Position numbers and translations under genes: made by a program. DNA of 64,000 nucleotides from contig NZ_LMKO01000002.1 in NCBI RefSeq assembly GCF_001421705.1, forward strand, positions 66,668-130,667, given 5' to 3'. This document shows positions 16,060-25,246 of this stretch, piece by piece; position 1 is the first letter of the stretch, and every line of letters starts with the position of its first letter. The DNA is from Xylophilus sp. Leaf220. Its GTDB lineage: Bacteria; Pseudomonadota; Gammaproteobacteria; Burkholderiales; Burkholderiaceae_C. The notes below the pieces were generated by a model. That model was not told the origin of the DNA, searched no databases, and saw only the letters and a program-made list of their open reading frames with translations.

Positions 16060-17607
16060 TCATCGTCCCCATTCTTCCTCGTACGTCCGCACCAGCACCT
16101 GGTTCGACAGCCGGTTCACCTCGGCCTGCACCCGCGCCATGTCGCGCGGAAAGTCGAACAGCAGCGGCAGCGTCGGCAGGTCGAGGAACCGCAGCCCCGC
16201 CGGCAGCGCAGCCGGCAGGTGCCACGGCCGGCGGCTTGCGATCACGAAGCCCCACTCGCCGAAGCTGGGCACGTGCGCGTGGTACGGCGTGGCGGAGAGC
16301 CCGGTCGATTCGATCGTCTGCACCACCGTCCAGAAGCTGCGCCGCGCCACCAGCGGCGAGGTGGTCTGCACCACCGCGTAGCCGCTGGCCGACAGCCGCT
16401 GGTCCAGCAGGGCGTAGAAGGACTGGGTGTAGAGCTTGCCGATCGCGAAGTTGGTCGGGTCGGGGAAATCGACCACGATCACGTCGAAGCTGTCCTGCAC
16501 CTGCTGCAGCCAGCCGAAGGCGTCGGCATTGACGATCTTCAGCCTGGGCGAGGCCAGCGCATGCCCGTTGAGCGCGGCGAGCGTCGGGTGCTCGGCGAAG
16601 AGCCGGGTCATGTTCGGGTCGAGCTCCACCAGGGTCACCTGCTCGACCGACGGGTACTTGAGGATCTCGCGCACCGCCATGCCGTCGCCGCCGCCCAGCA
16701 CCGCCACCCGCTTGGGCGCGCCGTGCGCGGCCATCGCCGGGTGCACCAGCGCCTCGTGATAACGGTACTCGTCGCGCTCGGCGAACTGCAGGTTGCCGTT
16801 GAGGAACAGCCGGTGCCCGCCGCGTCCGCGGGTCACCACGATGCGCTGGTAGGGCGAGGTGGCGGCGAAGACGATACGGTCCTGGTAGAACCGGTCTTCG
16901 GCCAGCGTGGTGACGCGCTCGGCCCCGGCGAAGCCCGCCGCCAGGACGGCCGCCGTGCCGACGCAGGCCAGCGCATGCGCGCCGGGCCGCGGTAGCTCGT
17001 GCCGGAACAGCCACAGCGCCCAAAACGCGACCGCCGCGTTCAGCAGCCCGAACAGCAGCCCGGTGCGCACCAGCCCCAGGTGCGGCACCAGCAGCAGGGG
17101 AAACGCCAGCGACACCGCCAGCGCGCCCAGGTAGTCGAAGGTCAGCACCTGGCTCACCAGGTCCTTGAGCTGCACGTTACGCTTCAGGATCCGCATCACC
17201 AGCGGAATCTCCAGCCCCACCAGCACGCCCACCGCGAACACCAGCCCGTAGAGCAGCAGCCGGAACGCCCCCGGCACCCAGGCATGCGCCAGGAACAGCA
17301 GCCCCGGCAGCAGCCCGCCCGCCAGCGCCACCAGCAGTTCGATCCGCAGGAAATGCGCGGGCAGCTGCCGCTCCAGGTAGCGCGACAGCCAGCTGCCCAC
17401 CCCCATCGCGAACAGGTAGGTGCCGATCACCGTGCTGAACTGCAACACCGAATCGCCCAGCAGGTAGGAGGCCAGCGCCCCCGCGGCCAGTTCGTAGAGC
17501 AGTCCGCAGGCGGCGATGACGAAGACGCTGGCGAGCAGGGCGACCTGGATGGGGCGGGGACCCGTGTGGCGGGGGGCTGTGTCGGGTGACGCCTCTGTCA
17601 CTGTCAT
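16060..17607 (-). CDS. Membrane-anchored spermidine synthase-like (polyamine aminopropyltransferase) protein
   Basis: A 515-residue protein. The N-terminal half has about seven TM helices (first VALLASVFVIAACGLLYELAAG, residues 25-46). The C-terminal cytosolic half is a spermidine-synthase-like Rossmann domain with GGGDGMAVREILKYP near 310 (SAM-binding), LVELDPNMTRLF near 334 and the acidic VIVVDFPDPTNF near 378. Fused TM-SpeE proteins transfer aminopropyl groups or use SAM/dcSAM for unknown lipids; exact substrate unknown. The ATG at 17607 overlaps the hsdR stop (ATGA), so it is now translationally joined to a restriction gene. Relatives are linked to DUF350 and SPFH genes, which here lie 10 kb upstream. 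Confidence 0.85.
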   Translation of the reverse strand: MTVTEASPDTAPRHTGPRPIQVALLASVFVIAACGLLYELAAGALASYLLGDSVLQFSTVIGTYLFAMGVGSWLSRYLERQLPAHFLRIELLVALAGGLLPGLLFLAHAWVPGAFRLLLYGLVFAVGVLVGLEIPLVMRILKRNVQLKDLVSQVLTFDYLGALAVSLAFPLLLVPHLGLVRTGLLFGLLNAAVAFWALWLFRHELPRPGAHALACVGTAAVLAAGFAGAERVTTLAEDRFYQDRIVFAATSPYQRIVVTRGRGGHRLFLNGNLQFAERDEYRYHEALVHPAMAAHGAPKRVAVLGGGDGMAVREILKYPSVEQVTLVELDPNMTRLFAEHPTLAALNGHALASPRLKIVNADAFGWLQQVQDSFDVIVVDFPDPTNFAIGKLYTQSFYALLDQRLSASGYAVVQTTSPLVARRSFWTVVQTIESTGLSATPYHAHVPSFGEWGFVIASRRPWHLPAALPAGLRFLDLPTLPLLFDFPRDMARVQAEVNRLSNQVLVRTYEEEWGR

Positions 17608-20600
17608 GCCACCCACGCCTCGCCCAGCTTCTGGGCCTGCTGCAGCACCAGTTCCACCGCTGCGTCCGACGCGTCCGGCGGGTATTTGTACTTGCGCAAA
17701 ATGCGCTTGACCATCAGCCGCAGCTTGGCGCGCACACTCTCGCGCTCGCTCCAGTCCACGCTCAGGTTCTGGCGCAGGTTTTCGGTGAGCTCGTGGGCGA
17801 TCTTTTTCAGGGTTTCGTCGGTCAGTTCCCGGGCGGCCGACTCGTTGACGGCCAGTGCGTCGTAGAAGCGCATCTCGTCACCCGACAGTCCCAGCTGTTC
17901 GCCGCGCCCCGCCGCATCGCGAAACTTTCGGGCCATGTCCACCAGCTCTTCCATCACCTGGGCGGTTTCGATGGAGCGGTTCTGGTAGCGCTTGATGACA
18001 TTGCCCAGAAGGTCCGAAAACTTCTTTTCCTGTACTACGTTGCTGCCAAAGCGGCTTTTGATCTCCCCCTCCAGCAGCCGCTCCAAAAGCTCCACTGCCA
18101 GATTCCTCTCAGGCAGGTTCTTCACCTGTGCCAGGAAGCCATCGTCGAGCAGGCCGATATTGGGCTTGTCCAACCCCACGGCGTCAAAGATGTCCACCAC
18201 CTGGTCCGACACCACCGCGTTGCTGATGATCTGGCGGATGGCCTCGTCGCGTTGTTCGTCGTTGCGCTTTTTCGCAGTGAGCTCGCGCTTGGTCAGCAGC
18301 ACCTTCACCGCCTGCATGAAAGCCACTTCCTCGCGCACCTCTTTGGCCTCGTCCAGGGTGCAGCACAGCGAAAATGCCTGCGTCAGCGCCAGGGCGGTGT
18401 CGGCAAAGCGGCGCTTGCCGTCCTTGCCGCCTTCGGGACGGAGGCCCAGCACATGGTTGGCGGCCCGCGCCAGGGCGCTGTGTCCGCCGGTCAGGAAGTC
18501 GCCGTAGTCGCAGCCGTGCAGCAGGGTTTGCAGCACATGCAACTTTTCCATCAGCACGCTGTAGGCCTCGTGGGCATCCACCGTGGGCGTGCCGCGGCCC
18601 TTGCTGGCGGTGTACTCCTTCATCGCGGCCTTGAGCTCGTTGCCGATGCCGATGTAGTCCACCACCAGCCCGCCCTGCTTGCCCTTGAACACGCGGTTCA
18701 CCCGGGCAATCGCCTGCATCAGGTTGTGGCCCTTCATGGGCTTGTCCACGTACAGCGTGTGCACGCACGGTGCGTCGAAACCGGTAAGCCACATGTCGCG
18801 AACGATGACGATACGCAGTGGGTCCGCCGGGTCCTTGAAGCGCTTTTCCAGCCGCTTTTTCATCTTGCCGTCGTAGATGTGCGGGCGCAGCAGCAGCTTG
18901 TCGCTGGCGGTACCGGTCATCACGATCTTGATGGCGCCCTTCTCGGGGTCGGTGTCGTGCCAGTCGGGACGCAGTCGCACGATCTCGTCGTACAGATGCA
19001 CGCAGATCTCGCGGCCCATGGCCACCACCATCGCCTTGCCTGTCTGGGCCGTGCTGCGCTCTTCGAAATGGGCCACCAGGTCGGCCGCCACGCTGGCCAC
19101 ACGGGGCGACGCGCCCACGATCTTTTCCAACGCTGCCCAGCGGCTCTTCAAGCGTGCCTGCGTGCCCTCTTCCTCGTCCTCGGCGAGCTCGTCCACCTCG
19201 TCATCGATAGTGGGCAAATCTTCTTGCCGCAGACGCAGCTTGGCAAGCCGGGACTCGTAGTAGATGGCCACCGTGGCCCCGTCTTCCTTGGCCTGCTGCA
19301 TGTCGTAGACATGGATGTACTCACCGAATACCGCGCGGGTGTTGTGGTCGGCACTGCTCACCGGCGTGCCGGTGAAGCCGACGAAGGTGGCATTGGGCAG
19401 CGCATCGCGCAAGTGTTGGGCGTAGCCTGCTTGCCAAGCGGATTGCAGGCCTGCGTCCGGCGCCACGCCCCGCCCCAGGTTGTACGCCGGGGGCTCGAAG
19501 TCAGCGGGCAAAGCGCTGCTGCCGGCATCGCTGGTCACCAGGCTTTTCGTAGCTGCTGGCGCATGCCCGTCGAGCCCCAAAGTCCTGTTCGGATCGAAGC
19601 CGCGCTGTCGGGTCTTGAGCGTGGCCTTGAAACCGTATTGCGTGCGATGGGCTTCGTCGGCGATCACCACGATGTTGCTGCGCTCCGACAGCACGGGGAA
19701 AGTATCTTCGTCCTCGCCCGGCATGAACTTCTGGATGGTGGCGAACACAATGCCCCCCGAGGGCCGATGGGCCAGCTTGGCGCGCAGGTCGGACCGCGTC
19801 AGCACCTGCGCGGGCTGCTCGCGCAGCAGGTCTTGCGCCAGGCTGAACACGCCAAACAGTTGCCCGTCCAGATCATTGCGGTCGGTGATCACGACGATGG
19901 TGGGGTTCTCCATCGCGGGCTCCTGCATCACGCGGGCGGCAAAGCAGGTCATGGTGATGCTCTTGCCGCTGCCTTGCGTGTGCCACACCACGCCCCCCTT
20001 GCGCGAGCCGCCCGGGCGCGATGCGGCCACCACCTCGTCGATGGCCGCGCGCACCGCATGGAACTGGTGGTAGCCCGCGATTTTCTTGACCAGCTGCCCG
20101 TCGTCCTCGAACAGCACGAAGTAGCGCAGGTAGTCCAGCAAATACGCAGGTGCCAGCACGCCACGCACCAGCGTCTGCAGATCCTGAAACGGCCCCAGCG
20201 GGTCCAGCGCCACACCGTCGATCGTCCGCCAGGCCATGAAGCGGTCGGCATCGGCCGAGAGCGATCCCATCAGCGCCTCGCTACCGTCCGAGATCACCAG
20301 CAGCTCGTTGTACTGGAACACATCGGCAATCTGCTCCTTGTACGTCTGGATTTGGTGGTACGCCTTCCAGATGCTGGCGTTACCGTCGGCCGGGTTCTTC
20401 AGCTCTAGCAGCACCAGCGGCAGGCCGTTGACGAACAGCACGATGTCGGGTCGCCGCGTCTTGTGCGGGCCCTTGATGGTGAACTGGCTCACCGCCCACC
20501 ACTCGTTTTTCGCAGGGGCAGCCCAGTCCACCAGCCGCACGAAATCGCCCCGGGTTTCGCCGTCCTGCTGGTACTGCACCGGCACTCCGCCCACCAGCAG

Positions 20601-20864
20601 CTTGTGGAATGCGCGGTTGGCCTGCAGCAGCGACGCAATGCCCAGATCAGCGACCTGTTTGAACGCGTCCTCCCGCGCCGCCAACGGCACGCCAGGGTTG
20701 AGCCGGGCCACGGCTTCGCGCAGGCGGTGGGGCAGCAGCACCTGGCGGTAGTCGGCCCGCTCGGGCGTGGCGCCATCCTGGGCAATGTCCGGGCCGTGCC
20801 GGTGGGTGTAGCCCACGTCGTGAAGCCAGGCCAGCGTTTCGCGTTCGAGTTGGTCTTCGGTCAT
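17604..20864 (-). CDS. hsdR: Type I restriction enzyme, R subunit
   Basis: A 1086-residue HsdR, the motor and nuclease subunit that translocates and cuts unmethylated DNA with HsdM and HsdS. The nuclease motif is seen as PDIVLFVNGLPLVLLELKN near residues 138-154 (D...ExK). Helicase motifs: TQGSGKS near 296, VIADEAHRTQYGF near 398-410, FVGFTGTPVS near 490. The C-terminal helical domain ends in KRILRKYKYPPD. Between DEAH and LRDALPN there is an extra low-similarity stretch of about 55 residues (roughly 417-475). Its stop overlaps the spermidine-synthase-like ATG. Last gene of hsdM-hsdS-DUF3800-hsdR. Confidence 0.95.
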   Translation of the reverse strand: MTEDQLERETLAWLHDVGYTHRHGPDIAQDGATPERADYRQVLLPHRLREAVARLNPGVPLAAREDAFKQVADLGIASLLQANRAFHKLLVGGVPVQYQQDGETRGDFVRLVDWAAPAKNEWWAVSQFTIKGPHKTRRPDIVLFVNGLPLVLLELKNPADGNASIWKAYHQIQTYKEQIADVFQYNELLVISDGSEALMGSLSADADRFMAWRTIDGVALDPLGPFQDLQTLVRGVLAPAYLLDYLRYFVLFEDDGQLVKKIAGYHQFHAVRAAIDEVVAASRPGGSRKGGVVWHTQGSGKSITMTCFAARVMQEPAMENPTIVVITDRNDLDGQLFGVFSLAQDLLREQPAQVLTRSDLRAKLAHRPSGGIVFATIQKFMPGEDEDTFPVLSERSNIVVIADEAHRTQYGFKATLKTRQRGFDPNRTLGLDGHAPAATKSLVTSDAGSSALPADFEPPAYNLGRGVAPDAGLQSAWQAGYAQHLRDALPNATFVGFTGTPVSSADHNTRAVFGEYIHVYDMQQAKEDGATVAIYYESRLAKLRLRQEDLPTIDDEVDELAEDEEEGTQARLKSRWAALEKIVGASPRVASVAADLVAHFEERSTAQTGKAMVVAMGREICVHLYDEIVRLRPDWHDTDPEKGAIKIVMTGTASDKLLLRPHIYDGKMKKRLEKRFKDPADPLRIVIVRDMWLTGFDAPCVHTLYVDKPMKGHNLMQAIARVNRVFKGKQGGLVVDYIGIGNELKAAMKEYTASKGRGTPTVDAHEAYSVLMEKLHVLQTLLHGCDYGDFLTGGHSALARAANHVLGLRPEGGKDGKRRFADTALALTQAFSLCCTLDEAKEVREEVAFMQAVKVLLTKRELTAKKRNDEQRDEAIRQIISNAVVSDQVVDIFDAVGLDKPNIGLLDDGFLAQVKNLPERNLAVELLERLLEGEIKSRFGSNVVQEKKFSDLLGNVIKRYQNRSIETAQVMEELVDMARKFRDAAGRGEQLGLSGDEMRFYDALAVNESAARELTDETLKKIAHELTENLRQNLSVDWSERESVRAKLRLMVKRILRKYKYPPDASDAAVELVLQQAQKLGEAWVA

Positions 20865-20934
20865 GGCTCGCTCTCGTTCTTCTCGGGCTCAAACTCTCTA
20901 GGCAGCAATGCAAGCGTTAGGCTAGACTCGCGGC

Positions 20935-21840
20935 CTAAGTGGATTGGGGGTTCCTGGTCGGCGCTACAGCCTCGGTGGGTCCACCGGGGCTTTTCGCTTT
21001 CTGGGGCGGATAGATCACCAGACCGATGTCCTCGAACCCCGCGCCTGCGCCAGCACGGTCGCCGTCGCACAAGAACTTTTTCTTCAGCAGTTCGAATGCC
21101 TGGTTCGGCTGGGCAGGGCGAAGGTAGTGCAGGCCCACGGGGCGGGCCACCAGGTCTGCCAGCTGCAGGCCCGCCAGGTTGGTTTTCTTGTCGGCAAACA
21201 CTACGTCGAACGGCAACCCCCGGTTGCCCGGGTTGTCGCCATCGCAGATGCGGCGAAATTCCAGCTCCAGCTCGGCATCTTCCTTTTTGCCCCGGCACTC
21301 CACGACCACATGGGTCTTCACCGCGTCTTGCCCCTTCTCGGCCAGAAAGCTGCGCAGTGCCTCCAGCCCCATGCCTAGCGCAATGTGATACGGGTTGCTG
21401 GCAGCCCCCGCAGCACGGTTCACGCGGGCCTTGTCCACCACGCAGGCCACCAGGATGAAGTTGCTGGCCTCCATGATGGAGGTCAGCCCTGCCATGAATG
21501 CATCGCGCGTGGGACGGTGGGCGAGGAAGGCGAAGTCGCCCTTCTGCTTGCGAATCTCGTTCTCGTGCAGTACCACGCTGTCGTGGCCGAAGTAGTTGAA
21601 CTTGAGCTTCTCCACCGCAGGCACGATCTTTTCTGCATAGTGCCGCTTGTGAAAAATGCACAGCGCCAGCACGAATACCGGGTAGTCCTTGTCGATGCTG
21701 GCCAGGGAGTGGTCTCCGCTTTCGTCTACATACACCACGTAGTCGCTGAACCGCCTTGCAACACGCTCCGGCTGTGCCTGCTCCACCGGGGTGGGCTCCA
21801 CCGATTCGAACAGCGCGTATTGCGTACCGGAAGATGGCAT
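20935..21840 (-). CDS. DUF3800 domain-containing protein embedded in the hsd locus
   Basis: A 301-residue protein. YVDESGDHSLAS near residues 37-48 is the DUF3800 signature (metal-binding DES-x-D of an RNase H-like fold), with supporting VVLHENEIRK near 92, HVVVECRGKKED near 175 and GLQLADLVARPVG near 225. DUF3800 proteins are predicted nucleases or nuclease-like proteins frequent in mobile and defence loci. It sits between hsdS and hsdR in the same direction with gaps of 84 and 70 bases, so it is probably expressed with the restriction system. Whether it cuts nucleic acid is unknown. The C-terminal tail is Pro/Ser-rich. Confidence 0.85.
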   Translation of the reverse strand: MPSSGTQYALFESVEPTPVEQAQPERVARRFSDYVVYVDESGDHSLASIDKDYPVFVLALCIFHKRHYAEKIVPAVEKLKFNYFGHDSVVLHENEIRKQKGDFAFLAHRPTRDAFMAGLTSIMEASNFILVACVVDKARVNRAAGAASNPYHIALGMGLEALRSFLAEKGQDAVKTHVVVECRGKKEDAELELEFRRICDGDNPGNRGLPFDVVFADKKTNLAGLQLADLVARPVGLHYLRPAQPNQAFELLKKKFLCDGDRAGAGAGFEDIGLVIYPPQKAKSPGGPTEAVAPTRNPQST

Positions 21841-21924
21841 GGTTCGGGATGGGTGAGGTTTATTTGCCCAAGGGGCTTATGACCCTTGTACTACGTGCGC
21901 AACCAGCTATTAAAAAAAGAGCGG

Positions 21925-23253
21925 TCATGCTTGCAGCGGGCTGCCTGGTGCGATTTCGTCAGCGACCGGGGCGTCGGGCAGGCGCAGCTGACCGGAGACC
22001 AGGCGGGGGAGTAAGGTGTCGCGGAGGGTGGAGAGGGTTTGGGCTTGTTCTACGTTCGCCCGTACTGCCTCGTACAACGGCGTGATCACCATTCCAAATG
22101 CATTGGCCATGTCTTGTCCAGGATTTAGAACGTTGATCCGCCACATATTGGATTTACTTAGCTTTGCCTGAACAGCGCCAGTGATGTACGGCTGGATATT
22201 TACTCGGCGTAGAGCTAAAGCTAAGTGCTCAGTGGAAAATCCTCTTTCACCCTGAAGAACATGGGCGTGATTGTTCACCCAAAACTTTCCCCAAACATAT
22301 TGGGTTATCGGAAAGCCCTGCGCATCTGCGACTGACCCATCTTCGCCCGTCAGCAAATAGACGCCGTCAAACATATATCCATCGACGTAATCCATCAATG
22401 CAGCCGCACCGTAGTACGGGTACGGGCCACGCCGTTTAGCGCGCTCCAATCCAGACAACGGAACACGTTTGGAGTCAAAGATTGAACACACTTCTTTCAG
22501 GCTGCAGTACATCCACCCCCTCGGCACCTCCCCCAACTCCGACGTTTCAAACTCATCGGGAAACAGCGCTGCGGCGGCCTCATCCATGCCTTCAGGCGTG
22601 CGGCCTTCCATCTTGGCGCGCACGGGGTCGAAATCGACAAACCAGGATTTGAACAGCGCCTGGGCTATAGCTTCGAGGGTGGCGTTGGTTTCGCGCAGGA
22701 GGGTGATGCGGTTGTCAAGCAATTGCAACACGGAGCTTGCAATTCGCTGCTCCGCTATATCGACAAGTCCGGGCCGAACGGTTTCCACGAAACGCGTGAA
22801 TTGAAAGTTGGCAATCCCTGTCGATTGATTCTCGAACGCAGCAATTTCGCCTGAGAGATGGAGGCCCTGGATCTGATAGCAGATAAACGTCGGGTCAATC
22901 TGGTCGCAATCTAAGCGTAGTAGTCGACAAAAACTCGCTGGGATAACCCGACCACCTAGTTTCTCAATGGTCCGAGCAGACACAGCTATCGCTCGCCCAG
23001 TGTGTTGCCCAGAGGCCGCACTGCCACCAGAGACTTCAATGACGATATCGCCGGGTTGAAGCAAGCGGCTTTTAACCTTAGAAGCCGTCTCGAAACGGCG
23101 GGGCACGGATGACAAATCCCCTGCAGCGATTCGTGGAATGTCAGTCCCACGGATAACCGCAACAGCCTCAGAGTGCCGTTCATCAGGCACGTCCTGCCCC
23201 CAGCCACCACCGATAGCGTGGACCGTGAGATCGCGCAAAGTCTCAGAACTCAT
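21925..23253 (-). CDS. hsdS: Type I restriction-modification specificity subunit
   Basis: A 442-residue HsdS that recognises the bipartite DNA target for both HsdM and HsdR. TRD1 lies at about 1-185. The central conserved helix has [20 protein letters not shown] near 183-202 followed by [15 protein letters not shown]2 runs from LGEVPRGW near 237 to about 390, and the distal conserved region ends [20 protein letters not shown]. Base composition in the TRDs, especially around 22080-22480 and 22740-23000, is clearly more AT-rich than flanking genes, as expected for exchanged specificity cassettes. Starts 11 bases inside the end of hsdM. Confidence 0.93.
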   Translation of the reverse strand: MSSETLRDLTVHAIGGGWGQDVPDERHSEAVAVIRGTDIPRIAAGDLSSVPRRFETASKVKSRLLQPGDIVIEVSGGSAASGQHTGRAIAVSARTIEKLGGRVIPASFCRLLRLDCDQIDPTFICYQIQGLHLSGEIAAFENQSTGIANFQFTRFVETVRPGLVDIAEQRIASSVLQLLDNRITLLRETNATLEAIAQALFKSWFVDFDPVRAKMEGRTPEGMDEAAAALFPDEFETSELGEVPRGWMYCSLKEVCSIFDSKRVPLSGLERAKRRGPYPYYGAAALMDYVDGYMFDGVYLLTGEDGSVADAQGFPITQYVWGKFWVNNHAHVLQGERGFSTEHLALALRRVNIQPYITGAVQAKLSKSNMWRINVLNPGQDMANAFGMVITPLYEAVRANVEQAQTLSTLRDTLLPRLVSGQLRLPDAPVADEIAPGSPLQA

Positions 23254-24793
23254 ACCCCAGCCCCCCCAACTTTGCCCGAATCACCGCATCCAGCTCCGCG
23301 CCTTTAGCCATCTGCTCGCCCAGCTTTTCGGTGAGCTTGACCATCTTCTCGGCAAAGGCTTCGTCGTCGTCTTCCACGTCTTCCGCGCCTACGTAGCGGC
23401 CGGGCGTCAGCACATGCCCGTGCTGGGCAATTTCGGCCAGGGGCACGCTGCGGCAAAAGCCTTTCACGTCTTCATAGGTGCCTGCGCCCGGCTCGCCGCG
23501 CCAGGCGGCCACCACGGCTTCGATGCGGGCAATCGTCTTGTCGGTCAGCTCGGCCTGCACGCGGCTGATCATGCGGCCCAGCTTGCGGGCGTCGATGAAC
23601 AGCACCTCGCCCTTGCGCGCCTTTCGCTTGGCCAGGAACCACAGGCAGGCGGGGATCTGCGTATTGAAGAACAGCTGGCCGGGCAGGGCCACCATGACTT
23701 CGACCACGTCGGCATCGACCATGGCGGCGCGGATCACGCCCTCGTTGTTCTGGCTGCTGCTCATGCTGCCGTTGGCCAGCACGATGCCGGCGCGGCCGGT
23801 GGGCCGCAGGTGGTGCAGCATGTGCTGCAGCCACGCGTAGTTGGCGTTGCCGCGGGGTGGGTCGCCGTATTCCCAGCGCGGGTCGCCTTCCAGGCTGCCG
23901 TGCCACCAGTCGCTGACGTTGAAGGGCGGATTGGCCAAAATGAAATCGGCCCGCAGGTCGGGGTGCTGGTTGCGGGTGAAGGTGTCGTCGGGTTCGCGGC
24001 CCAGGTTGTAGTCGATGCCGCGGATGGCCAGGTTCATCGCGGCCAGGCGCCAGGTGGTGGGGTTGGCCTCCTGGCCGTAGATGCTCACGTCGCCCAGCTT
24101 GCCGCCGTGGGCCTCGATGAACTTCTCGGACTGCACGAACATGCCGCCGCTGCCGCAGCAGGGGTCGTACACCTTGCCTTCGTGCGGTGCCAGGATGGCA
24201 ACCAGGGTTTTGACGATGCTGGCGGGCGTGTAGAACTGCCCGCCCCGCTTACCTTCGGCGCTGGCGAACATGCCCAGGAAGTATTCGTACACTTCGCCCA
24301 GCACGTCGCGGGCCACCGCCGGGTCGTCACCGAAGCCGATGGTGGAGACCAGGTCGACCAGCTCGCCCAGCTTGCCGTCGGGCAGTTGCGCGCGGGCGTA
24401 GCGCTTGTCCAGGATGCCTTTGAGTTTGGGGTTCTCGACCTCGATGTGGGTCAGGGCGTCGTCGATGCGCTTGCCGATGTCGGGCTGCTTGGCGGCATTG
24501 CGCAGGGCCTCCCACCGCGCGCCTTCGGGCACCCAGAAAACATTGGCCTCTTTGTAGTAGTCGCGGTCTTCCAGCTCGGCTTCGATGTCGGCGGGGTCGG
24601 CGTCGCCGTAGAAGTATTCGTCGTCGGGGTTGGTGAGGCGGGCGGTCAGCTCGACACGGCGGGCGGAAAAGGTGTCTGAGATGTATTTGACGAAGATGAG
24701 GCCGAGCACCAGGTGCTTGTATTCGGCGGCGTCCATGTTGGCGCGCAGCTTGTCTGCGGTGGCCCAGAGTGTCTTGCGGATGTCGGCGATCAC
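23243..24793 (-). CDS. hsdM: Type I restriction-modification DNA methyltransferase
   Basis: A 516-residue N6-adenine methyltransferase subunit. The N-terminal HsdM_N domain includes [23 protein letters not shown] motif I is [10 protein letters not shown] near residue 211, and catalytic motif IV is [10 protein letters not shown] near 285. It methylates the site chosen by HsdS. The start must be the GTG at 24793: an in-frame TAA lies about 65 bases further upstream and no ATG intervenes, so the N-terminus is slightly short ([15 protein letters not shown]) but complete for the fold. No Shine-Dalgarno sequence is obvious. First gene of the four-gene locus. Confidence 0.93.
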   Translation of the reverse strand: MIADIRKTLWATADKLRANMDAAEYKHLVLGLIFVKYISDTFSARRVELTARLTNPDDEYFYGDADPADIEAELEDRDYYKEANVFWVPEGARWEALRNAAKQPDIGKRIDDALTHIEVENPKLKGILDKRYARAQLPDGKLGELVDLVSTIGFGDDPAVARDVLGEVYEYFLGMFASAEGKRGGQFYTPASIVKTLVAILAPHEGKVYDPCCGSGGMFVQSEKFIEAHGGKLGDVSIYGQEANPTTWRLAAMNLAIRGIDYNLGREPDDTFTRNQHPDLRADFILANPPFNVSDWWHGSLEGDPRWEYGDPPRGNANYAWLQHMLHHLRPTGRAGIVLANGSMSSSQNNEGVIRAAMVDADVVEVMVALPGQLFFNTQIPACLWFLAKRKARKGEVLFIDARKLGRMISRVQAELTDKTIARIEAVVAAWRGEPGAGTYEDVKGFCRSVPLAEIAQHGHVLTPGRYVGAEDVEDDDEAFAEKMVKLTEKLGEQMAKGAELDAVIRAKLGGLGYEF

Positions 24794-24956
24794 GGATTTC
24801 AGGAGGTCGATAGCTTTGTAGAAAAGGACAGGCTTGCTATTGCCAACGTGCGTCTGAGCTTACCTGTGGATAGCCGCTTCCTAAAAGATCTGGGCAATAG
24901 TCGGAACTTGAGATCCCTGCCAAACCAAACCGTGCTCCATCCTTCAGACTCTGACC

Positions 24957-25205
24957 ATGGACCCGCTCGACACCCTCACCGCCCTGGGCATCGAACTGCC
25001 CACGCCCGCCTACATCGCCGGCGCCATCGTCTTCGGGCTGGTCGGCCTGTGGGCGTGGCGGCGCGGGCGGCGGGAGGAGCGCCGCGCATCGACGTGGATC
25101 GGGGTGGCGCTGATGTTCTATCCGTATGCGGTGTCGCGCACCTGGCTGCTGTACGCGGTGGGCGCGGCGCTCTGCGCGGGGCTGTGGTGGGACGCGACGG
25201 CCTAG
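24957..25205 (+). CDS. Small conserved inner-membrane protein
   Basis: 82 residues, two to three hydrophobic segments: AYIAGAIVFGLVGLWAWR, a basic loop GRREERRAS, then WIGVALMFYPYAVSRTWLLY and AVGAALCAGLW. Similar short proteins (MDPL... start, FYPYAVS motif) occur widely in proteobacteria without a known role. The only rightward gene between hsdM and the polygalacturonase gene. Confidence 0.7.
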   Translation: MDPLDTLTALGIELPTPAYIAGAIVFGLVGLWAWRRGRREERRASTWIGVALMFYPYAVSRTWLLYAVGAALCAGLWWDATA

Positions 25206-25246
25206 CCGGCGGCAGGCCCTCGCGGCCCGGACGGCGGCAGGCCCTG

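Noticed and set aside
17586-20408. 940-residue open frame antisense to hsdR
   Set aside because: HsdR on the other strand has full motor and nuclease motifs; the antisense frame has no recognisable domain.
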